A stretch of DNA of 32,204 nt from an uncultured Chloroflexota bacterium (lineage in GTDB: Bacteria > Chloroflexota > Dehalococcoidia > CAUJGQ01), in assembly GCA_937879875.1 (NCBI GenBank), contig CALFMN010000254.1, positions 1 through 32,204 of the forward strand, read 5' to 3'. Each line of letters starts with the position of its first letter. Positions within the stretch are counted from its first letter, which is position 1. The notes under the pieces are model-generated. The model saw only the letters and a list, made by a program, of their open reading frames with translations, was not told where the DNA came from and did no database searches. This document shows, one piece after another, positions 24,570 to 32,204 of the stretch. Made by a program: the position numbers and the translations under genes.

Positions 24570-25022
24570 TTACCACGGTTGCGGATCGGTTATGGATTGC
24601 AGCGTGAGGTCGCCGGTCTGGCCAACCGTTCCGTCGGCGGATGCGACGGATAACGGTGCGAGGCGCCGCAGCACGGCGAGCAACGCATCCAGCTCGAATG
24701 GCTTGGCCAGGAACGCATCGCCGGGCGCCGCTTTCGTCTGGAGAGCGCTGACCACGATCAACGGGATCGTTGCCGTCTCCGCCGCACCGCGCAGACGGCG
24801 ACACAGCTCCCAGCCATCCATGCGCGGCATCATCAGGTCGGTGACCACGGCCACCGGGCGGATCGAACGCAAGGCAGCCAGCGCCGCCACACCGTCTTCG
24901 GCCGCGCACACCGTGAACCCTGCATCCGCGAGGGCCACGGCCAGAAACTCTCGAATCAACGGCTCATCGTCGACAACCAGCACGACGGGTGAACGTGGAG
25001 CATGTTGACCATCCGCGTTCAT
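24570..25022 (-). CDS. Stand-alone response regulator receiver
   Basis: A CheY-like receiver of 150 residues. The acidic pair Asp18-Asp19, phospho-acceptor Asp62 (TDLMMPRMDG), switch Ser92 (IVVSAL) and Lys107 (LAKPFELD) are all present, so phosphorylation should work. After the receiver only about 25 polar residues follow, with no output domain. Such proteins act in phosphorelays or by docking to other proteins. The start is the ATG with GGAGG four bases upstream; the open frame upstream to 25151 is not credible. The GGDEF pair on one side and the histidine kinase gene 0.9 kb away on the other are possible partners, by position only. Confidence 0.93.
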   Translation of the reverse strand: MNADGQHAPRSPVVLVVDDEPLIREFLAVALADAGFTVCAAEDGVAALAALRSIRPVAVVTDLMMPRMDGWELCRRLRGAAETATIPLIVVSALQTKAAPGDAFLAKPFELDALLAVLRRLAPLSVASADGTVGQTGDLTLQSITDPQPW

Positions 25023-25311
25023 GCTGCCTCCGTGCCATGCCGGACATCGCCGTGCCGCAGACCCGAGCCACTGTAGCAGTGCAGTCGGAAACACGGCATA
25101 CCTCTTATAGACGGTTGCAAGACCGCCCTTCATCAGGCTGTCTCTGCGCAAGCGGTCCGTGCAGCAGTTCCGCGAGCGCAGTTTGTCGTGCGGCGCGGCG
25201 CTGATACGGCGGGCGCGTGTGCGGTACCATCAGCTACGCCAGTCGCGTCCGCGGCCGCGCTCATGATCGTGCCGGGTATTGTGCCCGGGTGAGAGTCCGT
25301 CGGGCCTCGCC

Positions 25312-25497
25312 ATGCCCTTCTTCATCGTACGGCAGGAAAGCGGGCCGCTCGGCTGGCCCGCGATAGAGCCGGATGTCTTCGACTCCGAGCGAGAGGCACG
25401 CGCGGCGGCGCTCGCTCGCGGCGTCCCCGGCGACTGGTGGATCGTCGAGGCCAAAGATGTACGCCAGGCGTTACAGCGGGCCGTGAGCCGAGGCTGA
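25312..25497 (+). CDS. Small hypothetical protein
   Basis: A 61-residue frame beginning MPFFIVRQESGPLGW. It is soluble and looks like a short beta-alpha-beta unit: FFIVRQ, then the helix SEREARAAALARG, then DWWIVEAKD, then the helix VRQALQRAV. Composition is protein-like throughout and the frame ends cleanly, which is why I keep it. The ribosome-binding site is weak, and an upstream TTG (25279) would add 11 residues. No family recognised. It is convergent with the small membrane ORF that follows. Confidence 0.55.
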   Translation: MPFFIVRQESGPLGWPAIEPDVFDSEREARAAALARGVPGDWWIVEAKDVRQALQRAVSRG

Positions 25498-25508
25498 CGG
25501 TGCGCCGC

Positions 25509-25667
25509 TCACAGCAGCGGCAGCAGCACCACGAGCAACACCAGCAGCACCGCCAGCGCAAGCGCCGCCGCCAACGCCAGGGCCGCCGCGCGGCCATGCA
25601 GGCTGTACCAGCCATCGACTGGCTCGGGCAGCGCCCGGCGCGGCGTGCGGGAGAAAAAGCGCGGCAT
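25509..25667 (-). CDS. Possible 52-residue C-tail-anchored membrane peptide
   Basis: A frame starting MPRFFSRTPRRALPEPVDGW with a basic N-terminus and a long Ala/Leu/Val run at the end (last 25 residues), typical of a single C-terminal membrane helix. In GC-rich DNA such runs also arise by chance, and the ribosome-binding site is weak (GTGCGAG). No function can be assigned. It would be transcribed towards the small hypothetical gene and away from the histidine kinase gene. Confidence 0.35.
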   Translation of the reverse strand: MPRFFSRTPRRALPEPVDGWYSLHGRAAALALAAALALAVLLVLLVVLLPLL

Positions 25668-25826
25668 ACTCGCACGGATCAAACGGTGTTTGCCCGGCCG
25701 AACGTCTCGGCAACGCCGTGAGCGTATCATTGGCTGCTGACAGAATGGTGACAGCGACAGGCACCGGCGAAGCTCCGGGGACCGCCGCGGAAAATGCACC
25801 CTGCGGCGGCTACGCCAAACGACCGC

Positions 25827-25855
25827 TTAACAGAACGGCGTACACGGTGTATATC
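25827..25855 (+). promoter_or_regulatory. Sigma-70-like promoter for the histidine kinase gene
   Basis: TTAACA (25827-25832, five of six matches to TTGACA) is followed after exactly 17 bases by TATATC (25850-25855, four of six). The local sequence is less GC-rich than its surroundings. The transcript would start about 45 bases before the GTG at 25906, which supports that start. Confidence 0.55.
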
Positions 25856-25905
25856 GAAGGTGAAGCGCACGAGCCACGGGCTGTCCGCCACGCGGCAGCG
25901 CGGCC

Positions 25906-28900
25906 GTGCGCTGGAGCAGGTACCGCACGCTGTCGCTGAACGAACCGCTGCCGCTGCTGAACCAGGCCGAAACACGCCTGTCGGAGCTGTTCGACGGGCT
26001 GCAAGAGGCCGTGCTCGTCGCTGGGCACGATGGCCGCTGCCTCGACGCCAACGCGGCGGCGTGCGCCTTGCTGGGCTACAGCCGCGACGAGCTGCTGTGC
26101 ATGCATCGGGCTGACATCGTGGCGGAGGAGGCGTCCTGGCGCGCCGCCGAGTACGATCGCTTTGTTGCGGTCGGCCGTTGGCGCGGCTCCGTGCGCGTAC
26201 GCCGCAAAGACGGCACGCTGCTCACGCTTGAGACGCGTGCCCGGACGCTGGACCTGGCGGGCGGGACAGTACAGGTCGTCATTCTCACCGTGCCGGCGTC
26301 AGCGGCGCCCGATCCCCACGTCGAGGCGGAGGCAGCACGGCAGCAACTCGCCAACATTCTCGAATCGACCAGCGAAGGGATCTACGGCGCCGATCTGGCC
26401 GGGCGCTGCACCTTCATCAACCGCACCGCCGCCGAACTGCTCGGCTACGCACCGGAGGAGGTGCTCGGCCGCGGCCTGCACGCACTGGTGCATCACAGCC
26501 ACCGCGACGGGACGCCCTATCCGGTGGAGACCTGCCCGGTGCGTACGGCCGCGTTGCGCGGCGTCCGCGCCCGGCTGGACGACGAAGTGCTCTGGCGCAA
26601 AGATGGCACGCCGCTGGCCGTGGAGTACAGCGTGGCGCCCCTGTTCGAAGGCGGCGCGGTGCAGGGAGCGGTGGTCGCCTTCACCGACATCAGCGCTCGC
26701 CGGCAGGTCGAGGCAGAGCTGCGCCGTGAGCGCGAGCGGCTGCGGCGGCTGGTAGACGCCAACATCATCGGCATTGTGCGCGCCGACCTGCAGGGCGGCA
26801 TCATCGAGGCGAACGACGCCTATCTCGACCTCACCGGCTACACCCGCGCGGATCTCGCGTCCGGCCGGCTGCGCTGGGACGCGATCACGCCGCCCGAGTT
26901 CCTGCCGCTGGACGCGCGCGCGATCGCCGAGGCACGGGCGCATGGCGTCTGCACGCCGTACGCAAAGGAGTATGTGCGCAAAGACGGGCAGCGCGTGCCG
27001 GTGCTCGTCGGGTTCGCCCTGCTGGAGAGCGATGCGAACGAGGCGATCGCCTTTGTGCTCGACCAGAGCGAACGGCGACGCGTCGAGCAGGCGTTGGAGC
27101 AGTTGCTTGAACGTGAGAGCGCCGCACGTCGCGAGGCCGAGGAGAACGAGCGTCGCTACCAGACCCTGGCCGAGGCGATGCCGCAGATGGTCTGGAGCGC
27201 CGATCGCGACGGCAGCGTGGACTACTTTAATCAGCGCTGGTACGCCTACACGGGCCAGCGCCCCGACGCGGCACTCGGCACTGGCTGGCAGGCGGCGCTG
27301 CACGCGGACGACCGCCGTCCTTGTGTTGAGCGCTGGCGGGAGTCCGTGCACAGCGGCGGTATCTTCGAGATCGAGTATCGCCTGCGCGGGCGCGATGGCG
27401 CCTACCGCTGGCATCTGGGCCGCGCCCTGCCCGTGCGCGACGCCGAGGGCCAGATCCGGCGCTGGTTCGGCACCTGCACCGACATCGACGTGCAGAAACG
27501 CGGCGAACAGGGGCTCGCCTTTCTCGCCGAAGCCAGTGCTGCCCTGTCTGACTCGCTGGATCTCGAGACGACGCTGCAGCGGGTGGCCCAGCTCGCGGTG
27601 CCGCGCCTGGCGGACTGGTGCTCGATCGATATGCCGGCCGACGGCGGCGGCGTCCGCAACGTCGCGGTGGCGCACGCCGATCCGGTCAAAGTCGCGTCCG
27701 CCCGCGAGCTGCAGCAGCGCTATCCGCCGGACCCGGCAGCGCCGGCGGGTGTACCGAACGTGCTGCGCACCGGCGTGGCAGAGCTTGTCCCCGAGATTCC
27801 GGACGAGTTGCTGGTTGCGACTGCGCCCGATGCCGAGGCGCTGGCGAGTCTACGCGCACTCGGGCTGAAATCCGCGATGACGCTGCCGCTGACGGCGCGC
27901 GGCAAAACGCTCGGCGCCCTCTCGCTGGTGTGGGCGGAGTCGGGCCGCCGCTACGGCGAAACCGACCGCGCCCTCGCGCAGGAACTGGCGAACCGCGCCG
28001 CCCTGGCGATCGATAACGCGCGCCTCTTCCACGAGACCGAAACGGCGCTCCAGTCCCAGGCCGCCGAGCGCGCCCGGCTGCAGCAGATCCTGGACGTGAT
28101 GCCCGAAGGCGTCGTGGTCGTCGGTGCCAGCGGGCAGGTGCTGGCGCGCAACGCCGCCGCACTCGAGATCTGGGGCTGGCCGGAGCGAGAAACCGCACCC
28201 GAGACGAAGATCACGGAGTACGCCCACTATCAGGCCTTCCGCATCGACGGCTCACCGCTGCCCATCGCGGAGATCCCGCTGGCCCGCTCGATCGCGACGG
28301 GCGAGATCGTGCGCGGTGAGCAGATGCTCGTGACACGGGCGCTGGGCGGCGAGCCGCTCCCGCTGCTCGCCAGCAGTGCGCCCTTGCGTGATGCGAGCGG
28401 CCGCATCACCGGTGCGGTAACGGTCTTCCGGGACATCTCCGCACTGAAAGAGCTGGAGCGGCAAAAAGACGACTTCCTCGCCGCCGTCTCGCACGACCTG
28501 AAGAATCCGCTGGCCACGATCAAGGGGCTGGCGCAGCTGCTGCTGAGGCGTGCGAACCGGCTCGTTGAGCCCGACGCGGCCCGCCTGCAGGCTGGGCTGC
28601 GCACGATCGATCAGACCGCCACGCGCGGCGCCGCTCTGATCAACGAGCTGCTGGATGTGACCCGCCTGCACATGGGGCGGCCGCTGGATCTGGATCGTGC
28701 CCCCGTGGACCTGGTCGCGCTGGTACGCCGCGCCGTGGCGGAGGCGGCCGCCACCACCGAGCGCCACGTGTTCCGCATCGACACCAGGGCAGCCGAGCTG
28801 AGCGGCGAATGGGACGCCGCCCGCCTGGAGCGCGTGCTCGGCAACCTGCTGGGCAATGCGGTGAAGTACAGCCCCGAGGGCGGCGAAATCCGCGTCGACA

Positions 28901-29187
28901 TCGAGCGGGAAGCGAACGGCGCCTTCGCGCTGCTGCGTGTCGCCGACCAGGGGCTGGGTATTTTACCCGCCGATCTGCCGCATGTGTTCGAACGCTTCTA
29001 CCGGGCGGGCAGCGTCAGCGGCACGATCGCCGGCAGCGGCATCGGCCTCGCGGCGGTGCGGCAGATCGTGCAACGCCACGGCGGCAGTGTGGCCGTGGCC
29101 AGCGAGCCGGGGCGGGGCACGGTCATCAGTGTGCGCCTGCCGCTGCGGCCGCCGGAAGAGACAGCGGCCGATACCATTGATATCTGA
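25906..29187 (+). CDS. Soluble multi-sensor histidine kinase (five PAS, one GAF)
   Basis: A 1093-residue kinase without membrane segments, so it should sense cytoplasmic signals. Order of domains: PAS1 (about 25-130), PAS2 (about 147-265), PAS3 (about 280-390), a coiled coil (390-412), PAS4 (about 413-535, the best PAS match, MVWSADRDGSVDYFNQRWYAYTG), GAF (about 545-705), PAS5 (about 720-850), HisKA with the phospho-acceptor His863 in SHDLKNPL, and HATPase_c with the N-box around Asn984 (LGNLLGNAVKYS), ADQGLGI, FERFYRA and GSGIGLAAV. All catalytic boxes are intact. The GTG start has no good ribosome-binding site, so the first 20 residues are uncertain. A stand-alone receiver gene starts 36 bases after its stop and is the obvious partner. 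The signals cannot be predicted; the PAS domains show no clear haem or flavin motif. Confidence 0.95.
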   Translation: MRWSRYRTLSLNEPLPLLNQAETRLSELFDGLQEAVLVAGHDGRCLDANAAACALLGYSRDELLCMHRADIVAEEASWRAAEYDRFVAVGRWRGSVRVRRKDGTLLTLETRARTLDLAGGTVQVVILTVPASAAPDPHVEAEAARQQLANILESTSEGIYGADLAGRCTFINRTAAELLGYAPEEVLGRGLHALVHHSHRDGTPYPVETCPVRTAALRGVRARLDDEVLWRKDGTPLAVEYSVAPLFEGGAVQGAVVAFTDISARRQVEAELRRERERLRRLVDANIIGIVRADLQGGIIEANDAYLDLTGYTRADLASGRLRWDAITPPEFLPLDARAIAEARAHGVCTPYAKEYVRKDGQRVPVLVGFALLESDANEAIAFVLDQSERRRVEQALEQLLERESAARREAEENERRYQTLAEAMPQMVWSADRDGSVDYFNQRWYAYTGQRPDAALGTGWQAALHADDRRPCVERWRESVHSGGIFEIEYRLRGRDGAYRWHLGRALPVRDAEGQIRRWFGTCTDIDVQKRGEQGLAFLAEASAALSDSLDLETTLQRVAQLAVPRLADWCSIDMPADGGGVRNVAVAHADPVKVASARELQQRYPPDPAAPAGVPNVLRTGVAELVPEIPDELLVATAPDAEALASLRALGLKSAMTLPLTARGKTLGALSLVWAESGRRYGETDRALAQELANRAALAIDNARLFHETETALQSQAAERARLQQILDVMPEGVVVVGASGQVLARNAAALEIWGWPERETAPETKITEYAHYQAFRIDGSPLPIAEIPLARSIATGEIVRGEQMLVTRALGGEPLPLLASSAPLRDASGRITGAVTVFRDISALKELERQKDDFLAAVSHDLKNPLATIKGLAQLLLRRANRLVEPDAARLQAGLRTIDQTATRGAALINELLDVTRLHMGRPLDLDRAPVDLVALVRRAVAEAAATTERHVFRIDTRAAELSGEWDAARLERVLGNLLGNAVKYSPEGGEIRVDIEREANGAFALLRVADQGLGILPADLPHVFERFYRAGSVSGTIAGSGIGLAAVRQIVQRHGGSVAVASEPGRGTVISVRLPLRPPEETAADTIDI

Positions 29188-29223
29188 TATCGATGATCGC
29201 GCCGCGGAAGGTGAGACGAACCG

Positions 29224-29625
29224 ATGGCGGCTGCCGGCACTGGACGAACGGCGATCGGGCGCGGCGCTGTGCTCGTCGTGGACGACGACCCCGACATGCG
29301 CCTGATGATGCGCTGGGCGCTTGAAGAGGAAGGGCTGTCCGTGGCAACCGCCGGTGATGGACGGGCCGCGCTGGCACGCATTGCCGAACAGCGGCCTGCG
29401 CTGGTCGTACTGGATATGAGTCTGCCGCTGGTAGACGGCTACGGCGTGGCCCAGGGGCTGCGCACGGCCTACGGCGAGGACGTGCCAATCGTGCTGGTGA
29501 CGGCCGACGGCCGCGCCGCCGAAAAGGCCCGGCGCACCGGCGCCCGCGCCTATCTGCACAAGCCGTTCGAGGTCGACGATCTCGTACACGCCGTGTCGCG
29601 CATCCTCGGGGAGCGGCCCTCATAA
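29224..29625 (+). CDS. Stand-alone response regulator receiver paired with the kinase
   Basis: A 133-residue CheY-like receiver. The acidic triplet Asp20-22, phospho-acceptor Asp64 (VVLDMSLPLVDGYG), switch Thr93 (IVLVTADG) and Lys113 (LHKPFEVDDL) are present. There is no output domain. GGAAGGTGAG lies eight bases before the ATG. It is 36 bases downstream of the multi-sensor kinase on the same strand, so the two are probably one transcript and one signalling pair. Output must go through another protein. The fold call is firm. Confidence 0.95.
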   Translation: MAAAGTGRTAIGRGAVLVVDDDPDMRLMMRWALEEEGLSVATAGDGRAALARIAEQRPALVVLDMSLPLVDGYGVAQGLRTAYGEDVPIVLVTADGRAAEKARRTGARAYLHKPFEVDDLVHAVSRILGERPS

Positions 29626-29651
29626 GCGCTTCCCCTGCTTTCCCTCACACC

Positions 29652-29682
29652 GCGTTGCGGCGGAAGCCGCGAGCGGCAACGC
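29652..29682. terminator. Hairpin between convergent genes
   Basis: GCGTTGC (29652-29658) pairs with GCAACGC (29676-29682), with an inner stem GCGG/CCGC (29660-29663/29667-29670). It lies in the 72-base gap between the receiver gene and the convergent glycosyltransferase gene and could end both transcripts. Confidence 0.5.
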
Positions 29683-29697
29683 ACCGGCAATCTGCTG

Positions 29698-31281
29698 TCA
29701 ATCGTTGCTTCGCCCTGATGCGGCTCCTGCTCCGCGGCGCCGATACGTTGCAGCGGCGAGCGTGGCGGCCCAGAGCAGCGCCGGCGGCACGAAGACGATC
29801 GCGACGAACACGCCGATCACCGCCGCATCGGGCCAGGTGCGAAACAGCGGACCATACCAGCCCTGCACCAGATGGCCGCAGAGCGCCGCGATGGAGAACA
29901 CAGCCGCCAGCGCCGCCCGCCGTCCCGGCGCCTGCGCCGCACCGAGCACCACCAGCGTGCACACGTAGCCCGGAAAGAACCAGAGCGCGCCCAGCAGCAG
30001 CCAGGCGAAGATCGCCCAGAAGGCCGCGGCGAGCAGATCGTCGCGCCGGGTCCAGAGGCGGAGCAGAACGATCGCGCCCGCTGCCGCGCAAAGCGCCAGC
30101 GCGACCGCACGCGCCTGCTGATTCTCCGGCGCGGCGGAGATCACCCACGGCAGCGGCGCCCATCCTCCGTGCAGCAGCGCCGCCAGCAGCCGCGCCGGCG
30201 ACCAGGCGATCCGGTCTGCCCCGCGCGTCAACAGCGGCGTGAACGTGCCGGCGCCCTCCCAGAACGGCGCAAGGCAGGCGGCGGCGACGGCCACCGACGC
30301 CGCCAATCCCAGCGCGTGCCGGCGCAATGGTCGCTGTTCCGCGCGCAGCGCCGCGACGGCGAACAGCAGGGCCAGCGGCGCCGTTACCCACTTGCTCAGC
30401 ACCGACAGCGCGAGCAATGGCCAGGCGAGCGCCCAATCGTCGCAGTCCGCTCGTTCCAGCGCCCAGACGGCGAAGCAGGCCATCACGATGTCGTTGTGGC
30501 CGTTGCCGGCGATCTCCCACAGCAGCAGCGGGTTGAAACCGACCAGCACGGCAGCCACTGTTGCCGCCCGCGGCCCGCCTCTGCGCCCGGCCAGCCGCGC
30601 GGCGCCGATCGCCGCGCCGAGCAGAAACGGCAGCAGCAGCGCCCGGTAGGCGACGAGGTTGGTCAGCAGCCCCGTGCCCGCGAGCCGCGCCGGCAGCGCC
30701 AGCAGCAGATACCAGACCGGCCCGTAGTATGAGGGTTCAGCTTGCCAGCTCACGGCCGGGAACAGCGGATCGGCGGAAACGGCGAGCGGCGACCGCGTCA
30801 TTGGGTTGAGGCCATGCACCCAGGCCATGCGGCCGTCGATCACGTTGGTGAACAGATCGCGTGAACTGGCCGGATAGACGGCCAGCATCGTCAGTGCCAG
30901 CAACCCGCTCAGGCCGAGCACGAGCCAGACGCCGCGCCGCTCGTGGCTGCGCCAGGCCAGGGTCAGCGCGGCGAGATAGAGCGCCGTGGCAAGCGCGCTG
31001 CCGCCGGCGAAGAGCAGCGCGCCGTGTCCGTTCAGACCGAGAAAGGCAGCCAGCGGCTCGTCGCCCGCGGCGCCGGCGTTCGGTTGCGGGTGCGCCGCCA
31101 GTGCCAGCGGCCCGTGTACGAGCCAGAGCACTCCCAGCTCAAGTGCGAGGCCGATACCCGCGATGCCGGCAAGCGGCCACGTTTCTTCCACACCGAAACG
31201 CCGCGCGAACCTGCCGGGGTGAGAGCCATGCAGCCGCCCGGCCGCCTGCGGCCGATCTGCCGGGGTGGGCTGAGCGATCAT
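29698..31281 (-). CDS. GT-C fold membrane glycosyltransferase-like protein
   Basis: A 527-residue protein with roughly a dozen membrane helices. A polar N-terminus of about 37 residues precedes the first helix. The first loops contain an acidic motif followed by a conserved stretch SSRDLFTNVIDGRMAWVHGLNPMTRSP, which resembles the first extracytoplasmic loop of polyprenol-phosphate-sugar-dependent mannosyltransferases (GT-C; for example the MptA/MptB and GT87 groups). NPLLLWEIAGNGHNDIVM is another family-like segment. Such enzymes add sugars from lipid carriers to glycolipids or cell-wall glycans on the outer face. The start is the ATG with ACGGAG six bases upstream; the open frame beyond it lacks family character. 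It is divergent from the ECF sigma gene. The exact donor and acceptor cannot be told. Confidence 0.8.
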   Translation of the reverse strand: MIAQPTPADRPQAAGRLHGSHPGRFARRFGVEETWPLAGIAGIGLALELGVLWLVHGPLALAAHPQPNAGAAGDEPLAAFLGLNGHGALLFAGGSALATALYLAALTLAWRSHERRGVWLVLGLSGLLALTMLAVYPASSRDLFTNVIDGRMAWVHGLNPMTRSPLAVSADPLFPAVSWQAEPSYYGPVWYLLLALPARLAGTGLLTNLVAYRALLLPFLLGAAIGAARLAGRRGGPRAATVAAVLVGFNPLLLWEIAGNGHNDIVMACFAVWALERADCDDWALAWPLLALSVLSKWVTAPLALLFAVAALRAEQRPLRRHALGLAASVAVAAACLAPFWEGAGTFTPLLTRGADRIAWSPARLLAALLHGGWAPLPWVISAAPENQQARAVALALCAAAGAIVLLRLWTRRDDLLAAAFWAIFAWLLLGALWFFPGYVCTLVVLGAAQAPGRRAALAAVFSIAALCGHLVQGWYGPLFRTWPDAAVIGVFVAIVFVPPALLWAATLAAATYRRRGAGAASGRSND

Positions 31282-31436
31282 CTGCTGCTCCGTCCAGCGA
31301 CCGTCGGAGCGCTGCCCGGCGGGACGCGGTGTCCGTGGTGAATCCTCGTCCCGGCCTACGCAGCGGGGAGCGCGAGCGGATTGGGCAGAGCAAACGGTTT
31401 TGGCCGACAATGCCGGGCAGGAGTGGCGAACGGCCG

Positions 31437-32066
31437 ATGCCAGATGGCGATTGGGGCGATTCGGGCGATTCGAATGAGCGCGAGTTGATCGCGGCGGTCG
31501 TCCGCCGGGATGAGCGCGCCCTGAAGCAGCTCTACGACCGCTACGGCGCCCTCGTCTTCACGCTGGCACTGCGCAAGCTCGGCGACCGCGGCCAGGCCGA
31601 AGAGGTCTTGCAGGACGTGTTCTTCCGCTGCTGGACACAGGCGCACACCTACCGCGCGGAAGCGGGCAGCGTGGCCGCCTGGCTGTTCGGCATCACGCGT
31701 AATCGCTGCATCGACGTGCGCCGCGGTCGCCTGAGCCACGCCCGCGAGCGCGAGCGCGATCCGCTGCCGGCGGCCGATACACTGAAGGAGCCGGGGCAAT
31801 CCGACGCCGCCGAGACGCTTACCCTGCAGCTCAGCGTGCGCGCCGCGCTCGATTCGCTCTCGCCGGAGCAGCGCCAGGCGATCGCGCTGGCGTACTACGA
31901 TGATCTCTCCCAGTCCGAGATCGCGCGCGAGCTGGGCGAGCCGTTGGGAACGGTGAAATCACGCATCCGTGCGGCGATGGAGCGGCTGCGCCGCGCGCTG
32001 GCGGCCGGTGCAGGGCTCGATACACGCGATACCGAAGAGAAAGTGGCAGAACGCCATGATTCATGA
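31437..32066 (+). CDS. ECF RNA polymerase sigma factor
   Basis: A 209-residue sigma factor with regions 2 and 4 only. Region 2 (about 17-98) contains LKQLYDRYGALVFTLALRKLGD, the core-binding AEEVLQDVFFRCW and the -10-recognition stretch SVAAWLFGITRNRCIDVRR. Region 4 (about 140-192) contains LDSLSPEQRQAIALAYYDDLSQSEIA and the recognition helix region EPLGTVKSRIRAAMERLR. The ATG at 31437 has AGGAG 13 bases upstream, longer than ideal; ATG 31410 would add nine residues. The upstream part of the long open frame runs antisense through the glycosyltransferase gene and is not real. The next gene is a probable anti-sigma factor 33 bases on, the usual pairing of this class. Confidence 0.93.
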   Translation: MPDGDWGDSGDSNERELIAAVVRRDERALKQLYDRYGALVFTLALRKLGDRGQAEEVLQDVFFRCWTQAHTYRAEAGSVAAWLFGITRNRCIDVRRGRLSHARERERDPLPAADTLKEPGQSDAAETLTLQLSVRAALDSLSPEQRQAIALAYYDDLSQSEIARELGEPLGTVKSRIRAAMERLRRALAAGAGLDTRDTEEKVAERHDS

Positions 32067-32099
32067 AGCAGAGTGCCGTGACCCGCGGGGCGGAACGCC

Positions 32100-32204
32100 G
32101 TGATCGATGAGCACGAGCGGCTGCGGGAAGCGCTGGCCGCCGAAGCGCTCGGCGCGCTGGACGCGGCGGAGCACGCCCGCCTGGTGGAGCACCTGCGCAC
32201 CTGC
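32100..32204 (+). CDS. Probable anti-sigma factor, N-terminus only (cut by window end)
   Basis: Thirty-five codons from GTG 32100 to the window edge read EHERLREALAAEALGALD, then AAEHARLVEHLRTC. This matches the N-terminal anti-sigma domain of RskA/zinc-finger type proteins, whose pattern is a helix with 'ALGALD..E' followed by a His-x3-Cys-like zinc motif; the visible HLRTC could be its first half. It lies 33 bases after the sigma gene in the same direction. The ribosome-binding site is weak. The membrane segment and regulatory domain, if any, are outside the window. Confidence 0.7.
   Translation, partial: MIDEHERLREALAAEALGALDAAEHARLVEHLRTC

Noticed and set aside
1..32204. CRISPR array, tRNA/rRNA genes, prophage or integrase
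   Set aside because: I looked for regularly spaced repeats, T-loop sequences and recombinase motifs and found none.

Overview
ORGANISM. The window is very GC-rich, uses GTG/TTG starts freely, and carries long antisense shadow reading frames typical of about 70% GC DNA. The gene set points to an aerobic, free-living bacterium. My best guess is Chloroflexota (Thermomicrobia-like or a related soil/thermal lineage). Reasons: a caa3-type oxidase with a cytochrome c-fused subunit II, a membrane-tethered cupredoxin beside it, a degenerate M28-like hydrolase, and a hairpin repeat of the CCCTCACCCC...CCCCTCTCCC type that I associate with that phylum. This is inference; no rRNA or other taxonomic marker is present. 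LAYOUT. 1-8958: respiratory and copper region. It holds the 3' end of a CopC-like protein, a TlpA-like thioredoxin lipoprotein, an SCO copper chaperone, then (after a convergent unknown gene and a divergent promoter pair) ctaC-ctaD-ctaE-ctaF-ctaG and a three-helix membrane protein with two cupredoxin domains, closed by a 15-bp hairpin. 9071-16172: mixed chromosomal genes. These are an unknown membrane protein, a UbiB/ABC1 kinase-like protein (minus), an S9 prolyl-oligopeptidase-family peptidase, a frameshifted M28-like gene, a Zn-ribbon/OB-fold (DUF35-type) protein and a SnoaL-like protein. 16173-16790: a gene-poor stretch with an AT-rich island. 16791-20474: dnaE (DNA polymerase III alpha) with an Asn-Gly repeat linker. 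20475-23295: an inverted-repeat-rich spacer followed by two tandem paralogous GGDEF genes, one with an intact and one with a degraded active site. 23439-25022: an SRPBCC protein, a possible 50-residue membrane peptide and a stand-alone receiver. 25312-29625: small ORFs, then a five-PAS/GAF histidine kinase followed by a second stand-alone receiver. 29698-32204: a GT-C-type membrane glycosyltransferase (minus), and divergently an ECF sigma factor with the start of its anti-sigma factor. HOW IT WORKS TOGETHER. The first 9 kb encodes one functional unit: CopC, TlpA and SCO handle copper and thiol chemistry on the outer face, CtaG assists copper insertion, CtaC-F form the oxidase, and the twin cupredoxin is a plausible electron donor or copper store. 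The region from 20.9 to 29.6 kb is signalling: two GGDEF paralogues, two receivers without output domains and one soluble multi-sensor kinase, but no obvious DNA-binding output. There is no CRISPR array, tRNA, rRNA, prophage or intact transposon. The most unusual items are the twin-cupredoxin protein, the active/degenerate GGDEF pair, the divergent promoters with inverted -35 boxes, the dnaE linker and the frameshifted M28-like gene.
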